Origin: Acheta domesticus | Taxonomy: Eukaryota; Arthropoda; Insecta; Orthoptera; Gryllidae | Length of the DNA: 64,000 bases | Assembly: GCA_031308135.1 (NCBI GenBank) | Contig: JAHLJT010000631.1 | Location: 194,732,685-194,796,684, forward strand | Direction of reading: 5' to 3' | Part shown: in pieces, positions 11,212 to 21,166 of the stretch | How positions within the stretch are numbered: the stretch's first letter is position 1 | Layout: each line of letters starts with the position of its first letter | Translations under genes and position numbers: made by a program | The notes under the pieces: model-generated | The model's database searches: none | Seen by the model: the letters and a program-made list of their open reading frames with translations, nothing else | Told to the model about the DNA's origin: nothing

Positions 11212-11991
11212 CGTTAGCGGCAACGATGGAGACGTAATGGAGGTCACCATGACATCAGTTGGCTGAGGTCCAAATAACGATGAAGGTAATATCTCTCTCC
11301 AATATTGAAATCATTTGTTTAGTCGAATACGGCAACGGTGTCGGTTAGACGGTAAAGTTCTGAAGATAATTTTGTTAGTACGATGACTTAGAAAGGTGAG
11401 ATTGACACTGAGAGATGCAATTGATGCAATCATATTGGTGGTAGGATTTAGGAAACGGAGACATTTAAAAGTATCACTCGCCCAGCACCCGTCCCCTACC
11501 CGCGCGGTACCATGACCCAACACGTACCTGTTCCCGTCCCTACTTGTCCCCTCTCTCTGTCCGCCCATATACTCCCTGCCCCTTGTCCTTTCTTCGCGTC
11601 GTGCGGGAACTATTTGCGGTCTCTCTTGCGTTGTAGTTCTTGTTATACGTGTGGCCTTTCCCTTCCAGATACCGTTGTAATTTCCTCGGCATAACATTGC
11701 TTCCATGGGAATCGGCCGACTGTATTCCGCGGTCAGTTTTCTTCAACCCGCTTCTCCAGCTAATCCTCTTTTACATTTTATTACATGAGAGGGCATAGCC
11801 CGAGTGCATCTAATTTCGTTCATCCTGTGTTTCGAAAGGAATACATAATTTTGTTAAATTTTTATTCATACTTAGCGCAAATACATGTTCTCGCACCAGT
11901 TCAGAGAAAACCTCGAACACAGATGAAAATGCAAAATCTTAAAAGTTTACCACCACATGCAATCGGTATGTCTCTGATTCTATGTATAAGC

Positions 11992-12218
11992 TAGTGTTGT
12001 CAAGGTCGATTCCACGAGCGGGAGTCTGTAGCACGAGTGCTACAACAAAATCCACGCAGTTCATTACCTCGCTACCAGAGACAACACCAACTGTATTGTA
12101 AAACGGCGGGGTTACTAATAGTTTTCTCTCCCGACGCTAGTTGTGCAGAGAATCTCATGGCATGCTACGTTGACATGACGAGTGCCACTGCCACTAGTAG
12201 AAGACCTTGACACCACTG
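11992..12218 (+). mobile_element. hAT-type MITE, copy 2
   Basis: This 227 bp copy aligns along its length with 10988-11211, sharing the CGCAGTTCATTACC block and GCATGCTA block. The left end has mutated to TAGTGTTGTCAAGGTC; the right end is CCTTGACACCACTG. The flanking octamers GTATAAGC and CTATAAAT match at only 5 of 8 positions, so this insertion appears older than copy 1. Confidence 0.85.
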
Positions 12219-12286
12219 CTATAAATTCAAATCCCACCCAGCGCTCTCGTCGCTTCACACCGACCCCGCCACTACCGCCTCTTCCA

Positions 12287-12312
12287 CTCCTCTCCTCTCC
12301 TCTCCTCTCCTC
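12287..12312. repeat. (CTCCT)n pentamer microsatellite
   Basis: About five tandem copies of a CTCCT pentamer sit within a pyrimidine-rich stretch that follows the second hAT-type MITE. Confidence 0.9.
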
Positions 12313-12319
12313 TTCTTTC

Positions 12320-14124
12320 GCAACCATCGTCAGCTGCGCGACCTTTCGAATCTTCCTTTACGCAATGAAATTTTCCTTCGCTGTCGTCTCGCCTGAATGG
12401 CCGTCTTGTTTCTCTATTTACCTTGCAAAAGTGACTTGATCGTATTGAATTACTTTTACGCGAGTACTCCGGAGGACAATGCTTCAATTTATAGACATCA
12501 ACGACCTTCGTTCAATCTAATTGTGCTGGGGATCCACGTTGGCAATGCACTCGTAAACACATTATTTAATGTTGCGTAACTAAATTGAAAAATGTTCTCC
12601 ATAATTTTTCCAAGTTGTTTCCTCTTTTCGCATCTTTGTTTTCAGAGTTGGAAAATAAGGCCGGAAAATTCGTTTACTGCGACTACGAGATTCTCGACCG
12701 ACTAAAAGTTAACTCTCTCCTCTTCAAAGGCAGAAAGTGTTGCTATAAAACTCATACGAGAGACTGTAATGTTCTCATGCACATTACCTTTATTTACGTT
12801 TAAAGAGCAAGTGTATCGTTCGAATAATATTTTCGAGAACTGTATGTTTGCTTTGCGGGTTAATGTTCCATTACCTAGCAACAACATGTTATGTTTCTTT
12901 CATTTCAGGCCTATTCGGTATCGGTCTGAATAATCAAGATTTTATAATGAGATGGACTCCACTACATAATGGAAACTTGCGGGAGCTGCCGTGAGCATTA
13001 TTAGTTTTTATTATTCATTTTGTAATTATTTTCAAGTAAAGTCAAAAACTTGAAGAAAATATCAATGTATATTATGTTTAATAATGTTAATAACATATCA
13101 TCTTTCGCAAGGTTTGAAATACTATAAATATAAATAATTATCTTATCAGAAGAATGAGATGTCCTTCTCAACTGCATTTCAACTTCCGCGTCTGGGAGAA
13201 ACAGGTGCAGTATTTTTATTGAACCCATCGCAAACACAACACCGCTTCCTACAATCTTGAAATGCTATTGTCGACATACATGTTCTTCAAATACTTGCTT
13301 ACTGTGAATATATTTTCCTACTAAAAGAATGAATTTCGTAATGAACTTTTTCTTATGGGGGCGATATTATTGCAAAAGGAATTCCTAATACAATTAAATT
13401 ACGAGCCATCAACGTTCATCAAAAGAAAATTTCATATGACATTCAATCAAATAAAGAAAAGACAAAAACCTAAAACAAGTCAAAAAGTTAGCAAGATAAG
13501 TTAAAAATAGAAAATATAAAATACATAAGAGATACAAAATAAAAATAAAAGATTCCGCGAATCAGAAAGTTGAGAAAAGAAATGGAAAGTCCGAAACACA
13601 CAAGTATGACTCAGGCAATTTATAAATCGCGAAAGATAACTTAGTCGTAAGCAGTTAATGATGTTGAGAGTGTAGAGTAGAGATTTATGACCTCACAGCG
13701 CGTCGTTTCTGCCAGCAGTAAGGTTAAAAATGTGCGACCCATTTGTGCTGTTATTAACTACATAGTTTCAGTAAAATTCGTTTTATTAATTGTTTAAAAA
13801 TTCGCGAGTATATACTGGAGAAAATTGGAGAGTTACACTAAAAATATATTTAGAGGTACTATCTCTCTCACTTGAAAAAGTTGCTACTCAGTTGAATACA
13901 CCCTTGCCATGAAATAGTGCAACTTTCTCTGTGAAGTATTTTGGTCATTTTTGCCTCTCAGAGATGTTCCGAAGCAGAGACAACGGGCTGCTCATGCGAA
14001 TTAACATGTAAGGATTTCAAAGATTCAGAGACGTAAGGTTAACAATAAAGTGAATTTTGCAAGACGTACGCTACCACACGCCATACAAATATGATCCTTT
14101 TAAAAATCGATTATTTAATCTGTT
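12320..14124. other. AT-rich stretch without a recognised gene
   Basis: No coding sequence is supported here. Short frames on both strands lack recognisable domains. The sequence is ordinary AT-rich intergenic or intronic DNA. Confidence 0.5.
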
Positions 14125-14265
14125 TGATGTACAAGCCGGTTTAAGTAGCTCAGGACATCAATTAATGCCACTACAGTACCTCTGACAGACGTCCGAGGGT
14201 TAGAATTGGTGGCAGAATTTTCGCCACAAGCTTCACAGCTGGGTTGAGTGCTGCCACTAATGAGA
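14125..14265 (+). mobile_element. SINE-1 fragment (tRNA-related head)
   Basis: The block around 14150-14225, containing GACATCAATTAATG and ACCTCTGACAGA, aligns with the tRNA-like head of the SINE-1 copies at 28.5 kb and 56.1 kb (the latter read on the minus strand). The B box is degraded. Body-like sequence reappears only at 14878, so this is either a separate fragment or the head of one copy split by about 600 bp. Confidence 0.55.
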
Positions 14266-14877
14266 ACATGCCCGTGATTGTCTAGTTACATCGATTGATT
14301 TCTTTGCTTGAAAATGTTATAAATTTTCTTGAATATTTGTAACGTTCCAGGCAAGAGGCATACTTACGTTCTCGGGGGGCTTCTGTACACAAAGCCTAAA
14401 CGTGGCCGCTCATTTATTGCCATTGCCTCTGCTGTTGTCATCTTTTTGAGGTGTCAGCGGACGTCCTTCAATTTGTCGTCCTAGACTATGTCGTGCTGGC
14501 TTCGTGTCACTCTTACCACCCATGGAAATTAAACCATGATCCAGGTCCGGCTTAACTAGCTCGCAAAATCGGACAGAAACGAACCAGATGCCAAATAAAT
14601 CAAAATACACACATAGAAACGAAAAAATGTTAAAATAAATTTGCATATAACTATATCATATTAAATATCATAAATGTATTTCTAGTGAAAATGTATTTTG
14701 TCACCGGTTACTAAACCTATTAAAGAAAATAAGATATATTTTTAAAGTTTTTAACAGGTAATACAGGTTAATTGAAGTTCTCTTACACACCCTGGATATT
14801 AAATTAAAGATTAATATTATAAATTGCCTAGCTTACGATGAGCCATTAAAACTGCCACGCATATCGAGAAACGAGTA
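14266..14877. other. spacer between SINE-1 pieces
   Basis: This roughly 610 bp segment separates SINE-1 head-like and body-like sequence. It carries a short minus-strand frame (14410-14646) with no recognised domain. It may be an insertion into one SINE-1 copy, but no clean target duplication was seen. Confidence 0.3.
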
Positions 14878-15095
14878 CGGAATTTAAAGCTTATCCCGGC
14901 TGGGGCGACGCCCCACGGGGAAGATACATCTAGGAGGAATTCCCCACACCCCGGCGTGTAAGTCGGCGCCGGATCTCACTGTGAGCTAGGAACTCCGCCA
15001 TTTTGCGGAACACAAAATTCACTACACTAACGGGACAAATGATCGTAATTGTTGACGTGCCCAGAAGCATCAATCAATCAACAATACACAAATTC
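14878..15095 (+). mobile_element. SINE-1 fragment (3' body)
   Basis: This aligns with the 3' half of SINE-1 copies: a GGGGAAGATAC-like block, then TCGGCGCCGGATCTC, then GTTGACGTGCCC, ending in a TCAATCAATCAAC tail that also occurs at the end of the copy at 55.6 kb. The tRNA-like part is absent here. Confidence 0.7.
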
Positions 15096-16030
15096 CACTT
15101 ATCTATCAATCATTCAGCAATGTCAGTTATCAATCAATCAATTCACGCACAATCATTCATGCGCACGTTTTGCTAAGCAATCCTTTTGCTTTTAGTGATA
15201 GGAGTACAGCTGAGGGTAAGTTACTATTTTGTTAGCAGTGGAGAAAAATCGCATCTGCATTTCGTTTACCATTGCAAGTATGTTTTCTGTAACTCGGGGA
15301 AGAAATATCTAGTTTTTCAAATGTTGCTAATCCCGCGCTTTTTTAAATTTTATTTTTATATCTTTTTTATATTTTATTCGTCTTTCAACCATCGTATTTA
15401 TAGTTAAAAAATTTGGGAAGGGATTGTGGGACTTAAGAAAACGTGCGCAAATAATATTCTCCCCTATACGTCATAAACAGTTTTCATTGTTTTTTGACCA
15501 AATAAATAAATCAAATCAAATTCAGCTGTAGTGGATGCAGCGGGGTGTGAGGTCCCTTCTGCGAAGCGACTACATACAGGGTCAGATCAGGTTTCAGGGG
15601 ATTGTTTCGCAGGGGCAAATGAAAGGCAATGCAGTTGTGAATGAATGTAATTTAATTCTTGAAATATTGATTAGTTTACAAGTAAGTAGTTAGGCAGTAA
15701 GCCGGAGGACCATTGAATGTTTGTGATTTAAGTTTCTTCTTGCTTGAAGTTTACACTTACAGTTTGATGACAGTACAGCAAACGCCAACCCAGGTCAGAC
15801 GGCTGAGTGTGTGCCGTCGGTTGAAATGGGCTGCTGTTGATACGGCTGATAGGCTGGATGTTACCATGGGCGCGTACTCGCGTGCTGGAGCGGCCCGTAC
15901 TGTTGACTGGGCCAGGTGAAGGCCGATTCACGGGTGGCCCGAATGTTGATCGCGGTCTGCTGGCCGCGCCGATTGATTGCCGGAGCCTTGATAGGCAGAG
16001 CAAGGACAGCTGACTCGTTCGCAGGCTGTC
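15096..16030. other. mixed stretch without a recognised gene
   Basis: The 15.1-15.5 kb part is AT-rich and ends in an AAATAAATAAATC-like tail at about 15500, typical of a retroposed 3' end. The part at 15.5-16.0 kb is more GC-rich. Frames at 15713-15919 (+) and 15728-16003 (-) overlap and have no recognised domain. Confidence 0.4.
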
Positions 16031-16190
16031 TCACGAGTAGAGTAGTAATTGTAGCAGCAGTAATAGTAGTTTGACGTAGAAGTGTGACTGCGTAGTTTCA
16101 CATAGTAGTGAACAGAGCAGTAATTGTTGCAGCAGTATAGTAGTTTGACTTAGAAGTTTGACACAGCAGTGACAGAGTTTGACATGGTAG
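16031..16190. repeat. two-unit tandem repeat of about 75 bp
   Basis: A TAATTGTAGCAGCAGTA unit followed by AGTAGTTTGACGTAGAAG recurs about 75 bp later in diverged form, and GTAGT/TTTGAC motifs repeat between the units. The array sits directly upstream of the twin GTCACGTGAC palindromes. Confidence 0.6.
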
Positions 16191-16255
16191 TGGCGCGTGG
16201 GAACGAAGTTGCCGTATTTATTGAAGCGTATGTTTCCAAAAGCAGAGGAGGGAGA

Positions 16256-16357
16256 GTCACGTGACATTTGCAGCTAGACTATGATGTACAGTGGGACGTA
16301 GTGTGCCACAAGAGATGCTCGCTATTCGTTGTTATGTTTTGAAGTGTGTCACGTGAC
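16256..16357. promoter_or_regulatory. twin GTCACGTGAC E-box palindromes
   Basis: The identical ten-base palindrome GTCACGTGAC occurs at 16256-16265 and 16348-16357, 92 bp apart, just upstream of a CpG island. The core CACGTG is a bHLH-zip E-box, and the full decamer equals the CLEAR-type consensus known for MITF/TFE factors in animals. Binding is inferred; no transcript start is visible. Confidence 0.45.
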
Positions 16358-16429
16358 TATGGGCGGCACTGGCTGTGCCCGCGATGGCTGTATCTCATTA
16401 GCAAGGTTTAGTATTTTCTCACGGGAACC

Positions 16430-16720
16430 GCGATGCTGGTTGGAAGGGCGGTAAAGGCGGGGCGCGGGCGCGGGCGCGGCTGCCTAGCAGATGCGCTCGT
16501 AGTCGGCGAATATTAACGCCTGTATTGGGGCGGGAGGCACGTAGCGATATCTGGAATGTTTGTAAATATGTCTGGCCGCCGAAGTCTGAGAAAAGCAGGT
16601 AAAAGGCTAATGGCTTGAGGGCCGCGCGCCCGCCGGGGGAGGCCGAGCCTGCCGCCCCTTCCCTGGCTTACAGTAAGTACGCGGCGGTTCGGCGCTTGCG
16701 GCCAGAGGGCTCAACGAGAG
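16430..16720. promoter_or_regulatory. CpG island
   Basis: This is a CpG-dense segment with GCGGGCGCGGGCGCGG-type runs, contrasting with AT-rich flanks. It lies downstream of the twin E-boxes and about 0.7 kb from the neuroligin exon, on that gene's 3' side. It could be an internal promoter or unrelated to that gene. Confidence 0.35.
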
Positions 16721-17414
16721 TCGTTTTGTTGCCTGAACATCTGTGTTTCATTTCTTATGTTTTGTATCGCCTAGCTTGAGCCGTGAGAAGCTTTGAAGGT
16801 GGGGCAGCCGAAGAATGTTGGCCGCGCGGGGGAAAGACAATTTGAGGCTGCACCCTGCTGGCGAGTTTCCTTGTATAGAGAGATTCATGTAAGAACAAGC
16901 AATTTTGACAGCTAGTGCTGGCAACATAACTGAAGGTTCTGTGGTCGTTGAGTCCTTGATCCTATTGAACTCTCCTTCCTCGATTCGTTCGTTTGCAGTT
17001 GGCTAATTTGTAAATGGTTTCCACGCTTCCTTTTGTCATGTCCTCGTCCGACAAAAATATAGTGCGCCACGAGAAATAATTGTAATTAGGAAGTGCAGTG
17101 CTATGTGCTCTTCTGTAAAAATTTATTTCTTTCATACACATTATATGGAATTTACTTTTTGCGTGATAAGTATTATGTTTATTTTAAAACCGAGTCTTGA
17201 ATGTAAGGTGCGTACTGGTGCACGTGTTTCTGAACAGCTGCCGCGGCGGAGGGATACTTCTCTGAATTACATGTGATGTTCACTTGTTTAGCGAACTGTC
17301 ACTTTTGCTTTTTCTTACGTGAATTCTTCTATAATTGTTCGCGAGATTGAACATCAACAGTAAAGCATTTCCACTTATCAGTCAATCGTTCAGTAATACA
17401 TCGATTGCACTTAC

Positions 17415-17567
17415 CGAGCACGCCGAGCCTGAAGTTGAATGTGATGACGAGCACGTTGCCGTAGGAGGCGAGCGCGCAGCCGTCGTAGGCGGCGCCGGCG
17501 CTCCATTCCAGGGACTCCGCCAGCACCAGCACCAGCACCGGGAACTCGGGCGCCGACGGGGTGCGTT
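17415..17567 (-). CDS. neuroligin-family internal exon (cholinesterase-like domain)
   Basis: This is an internal coding exon of 153 bp. On the minus strand an acceptor TTGCAG precedes 17567, and the exon ends at 17415 before a consensus donor GTAAGT. It begins with two bases of a split codon and ends with one base of a Gly codon. The translation runs through PVL, a VLVLVLAESLEWS segment, AAYDG, ASYG and NFRLGVLG. Neuroligins typically have VHGES-EWNSGNPYDG-LASYG-VVTVNFRLGVLGF at this place, in the extracellular cholinesterase-like fold that binds neurexin at synapses. The W and YDG spacing separates it from true esterases, which carry HGGGF. Oddly, HG before ES is replaced by LA, so the oxyanion-hole pair is missing; neuroligins are catalytically dead anyway. 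The exon is very GC-rich. The paralogue cannot be told, and no adjoining exon was found in the window. Confidence 0.85.
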
Positions 17568-18900
17568 CTGCAACACGTGCAACATCTCCGTCAACCTTCC
17601 GTAACGTCTTGTATGTACAAAATTTGTATTACTTCTTTTCTTTACATAACACCCTTCAATCACATCTTGCTGTTGAATAGGTTTGCTTACTAATGTCAAA
17701 GACATTTTTACTAAATAGGAACTTACGAGTATACTAAACCAAAACAAAGAACAGATTTAGCTGAACTTAATTTCACTGTTGTAATGACTCGGCGTCCTTA
17801 TAACATTAATCGACCGAAACCACCATGTCAATTAGAACTGACATCTCTGGAATTTGTATCCTATCACCAACTTCACCTACACCAATTATTTTGCTGTTTG
17901 AATATTAGGCCGTGAGCTCCACGAGCATAACCTCTAACAAACCGTGAGCTTTAGAGGCGTAGGCATGGTGCAGGAAGACCAGCGAGACTTGTGCAGGAAG
18001 CGGCGGGTGGCGTGAAGTAGTTTTGTCGCCAGAACCTGGCGTAGCTAATCAGCCCGCGTGTTGTATTGCAAGGAGAGTTACGTCTTGAATTATGAATTAA
18101 CGTGTATTACATAAAAATGCAAGTCATTAGGCATTAAGAATTGTAATGTATTTTCTGCGGTCAAGGTTATAATGAAAGCAAAACTACGCCCAATTCAGAT
18201 TCGCTGCAATTATACCCGAATGAGAGAATGCGGGCAACGGTAGCGGTGATTCTAAGAACTGCAAGGTGTCGTCTGTGGCTGTTTATGTTCCCAGAGTCGG
18301 AAGGTATTGAAATACGTGTATTCGTAACTGAATGTGGTTAAATATCAATATAAAATGAGAATTCGTACAAATAGCTTAAGGTAATGAGATGCGCATACGT
18401 TAGTTTACTAACGTATAGCTAATACGCTCTTCAGTTGTTCCACTATTTTATTATAGATCAATGCTTTCCATTTTATAAATTATGCCAATTCTAATGGGTC
18501 TGTGATGATTTGTTTTGGAGAATTTTGAAAATAATTGAGTGTAAGAGTATTCTTATTACTAAGGAATGAAACCACAAATTTATATTTTAGTAGATCCTGC
18601 ACTTCGGTCAACGTTTTCTACCATTCAACCAGCACATGAAGTTCGTGAACCATTACTACTTTTGCTGGATCTGAATTTATTTTAATGGTACAAATTATTT
18701 GTATGCTCTAATTGACGAAGGTCAGATACTTGTATGGTATTTGTGAGTGAGGAATATTCAGAAGTTTTAAATTATTTTCTTATTTCTCGGGTTATATACC
18801 CCAAGCCAAAAATCAGGCCACGCCACTGGTGAGATTCAACGGCAAACTCACATCGTTCGACATGAAAACCCCATAACAACTCCACCCACAAAATCTTCCT
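17568..18900. other. presumed intron of the neuroligin-family gene
   Basis: This sequence lies upstream (5') of the neuroligin exon on the minus strand. It is mostly AT-rich with no second exon seen. Intron status follows from the acceptor next to the exon; where the intron ends is unknown. The sequence on the other side, below 17415, is likewise presumed intronic. Confidence 0.5.
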
Positions 18901-20100
18901 CCACCCACCCACATCTCTCTATCACGCCGTCCGCAGAATCCGTCCTCTCGTCCACGAGTCTCCGGGGGCTGGCGGCAGCGACGGCGCGCAACCCGACACC
19001 GCGCGGTCGCCGGCGGCGGCCGGGCGTTGAGAGCGCGTCCTCGCCCGTCCTCGGGCGGCGCGCCGTCCTCTCGACGCCGGCCCTCGAGGCGGCCGCGCGC
19101 CGTCCTAGCACGCCCCCGGGCCGCGTTAAAGGGACGCTGACGCGCGCCCGTGTCCGCCCTACGGCGCAGCCCCGCCCCCTTCCCGTGTACTCGCTACCCC
19201 CTTCCTGCGTCGGCCCCGTTCTACCTCCGGCCCCTTCCCTCTCCGATCATCCCTGCCCCCCGCCCCTCTCCCACACATTTCCGCTCCCACCCATCGTATC
19301 CCACGCCTTCCCACGCAATCCTCTCTCTCTTCCCACTCCATCCCGCCTTTCCACTCCGCCCCTCCCCGCCCCGCCTTCCCGCCGCGCACTCCGCTCCCGG
19401 CCCGCTTGCCTCCTTCCCGCCTCGAATCCTTCCTGCCCCATCCCTTCCCGTCCCACCCCCCTTCCCACCCCGCCACCGTCCCTCCCACCCCTTCCTGCCC
19501 TATCCCTTCCCGCCCGCAGCCCCTTCCTCTCCCGCCCCTTCCCAACCTTCCCCCGTCCCATTTGCCTTCCTCCTGCCCGGCCCCATTCCAGCCCCCACCA
19601 CGTCCCCCCGCCCCTTCCTGCCCCACCTCTTCCCGCCCCAGCCCTCTCCCGCCCCTTCACGGCCCTGCCCCGGCCCGTTTGCCTCATTCCTGCCCCGAAT
19701 CTTTCCCGGCCCGCCCCTTCCCGCCCCTGCCCCTCCCCCCCGTTCCTGCCCCATCTCTTCTCACCCCCACCCCTTCCTCTCCCGCCCCTTCCTGCCCCAC
19801 TCTTTCCCCTCCGCTCTCGTCTCCCCACCCCTTCCTGCCTCACCCCTTCCTCTCTTGCGCCGCCCCCGTCCCAATCGGTCCACCCCAACCCTATCTGCCT
19901 CACTCCTTCTCGCTCCTCCCCCTTTCCCGCTCCGCCCCTTCCAGCCGCGTCCCCTTCCTCCTATGATCGCCCGGAGGTCGTGCTGGACACGCCGCCGCCC
20001 GTGGGCGCGGCCGCTGCGATGCCTTCGGAAAACAGCGCGGGGAGCCACCGGGCGCTTCGGCACGTGTCGGACGCTTTGGGCCAGACTTGCTGAGGGTGCC
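18900..20100. repeat. C-rich degenerate repeat block
   Basis: After a CpG-rich start (18930-19150), the plus strand from 19150 to 19970 is a loose tandem array of CCCCTTCCTGCCCCA / CCCTTCCCGCC-type motifs. One plus-strand frame stays open from before 18900 to a stop near 20093; it is Pro/Ser-rich until its last 40 or so codons, which are of mixed composition. A donor-like AAG/GTAACT occurs near 20106. Biased composition explains the long frame, so no CDS is called. Confidence 0.55.
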
Positions 20101-20732
20101 GGCAAGGTAACTAGCTTACTAGCGATCGCGAGCACCGCGTCCTGAGAAAATGCCCATAAGTTTAAAAGTAAGGGTTTTACAAATCGCTTCGAAGTTGGAG
20201 TACGTCACCGGATGCATGTCTCATTGCAGCCTTTTAAAGAAGTCAGTTAATTGTTATTGCCCCAATAAGCCGTAATAATACCTACTTCCACTCCAAATGC
20301 AAACAATAATTCATTATAATATACTAATATCAGTAAGATTTCTAATTGTTCATTGAAATTAAAATTCAACATTTTGAATCGAAAGTATCTTATTCATGTT
20401 TTCATCAGAGTGCTATAACTGCATCAGCTTTCAACTTTCAGATTTTGGGGTATAACAAACTAAGATTTTTTCCTAATAAAAGAGATATCCATCATTTCTA
20501 ATAAAAGAGCTGTAAGTGAGAATTAACTTATGAAGACTTGTTCATTTCTTTCCCGTTATTACTAAATACATAAAATAATAGATTGTTTTTATAAGGTATA
20601 ATCGAAAATGAAAATAAGGAAATAATTTGCCATTCAAATATGTCCATGCTCCTGGAAAAATGTTTATACAAAGCAGAATTAAGAAGGAAATAGACGTGAT
20701 CGATTAATAAAGAGTAAAGTAGAGTAGATAGA
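20100..20732. other. AT-rich stretch without a recognised gene
   Basis: Nothing coding is supported between the C-rich block and the SINE-1 copy. Confidence 0.5.
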
Positions 20733-21166
20733 AAGGTCGAATTAAGCCGATGTTGGAGAATTCTAGCGGCCTGCTTCTCTGATCGGTAGCGTTCCGTAGT
20801 TTCTCCACTCCACACCAAGAAAATTTCGGAGCCCTACTCAAACAACGGGTCATGGACCACGCGCCATCTTTCCTTCCTCTTGCTTGTTTCATCCTGACAC
20901 TTTACTTCCACACACGTACACTTACATGCACTAGTCCACCACACATGACGGAAGACCAGTCAGGATTTAGCTTGCCCTTGCGGTGCGGTGCGCCTGTGGT
21001 GGAAGATACTTACTTGAGGAAAATCCAGCAAGCTGACATGTAGATCGACACCGGATCTTGTCAATCAGCCGAAGAAGATCACCACCACCACACAGTACAC
21101 TTGTATGACTAATTATAATTATTTTAGCACTGAACGCGTATGGAAACACCAATCAATGAATCAACC
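20733..21166 (+). mobile_element. SINE-1, 5'-truncated copy
   Basis: This aligns with the SINE-1 copy at 28.5 kb from GGTCGAATT onward: GAATTCTAGCGGCC, GATCGGTAG, GGTTTCTCC-like, a CATGGACCACG block, the ACACTTACATGCACTA block, the GGAAGATAC block and CCGGATCTTGTCAATC. The tRNA-like head is missing. The end near AATCAATGAATCAA matches the family tail. Confidence 0.8.

Noticed and set aside
17335..17604. 89-codon plus-strand frame over the neuroligin exon
   Set aside because: It is the antisense shadow of the neuroligin-family exon, whose minus-strand translation matches a known family and is bounded by splice sites.
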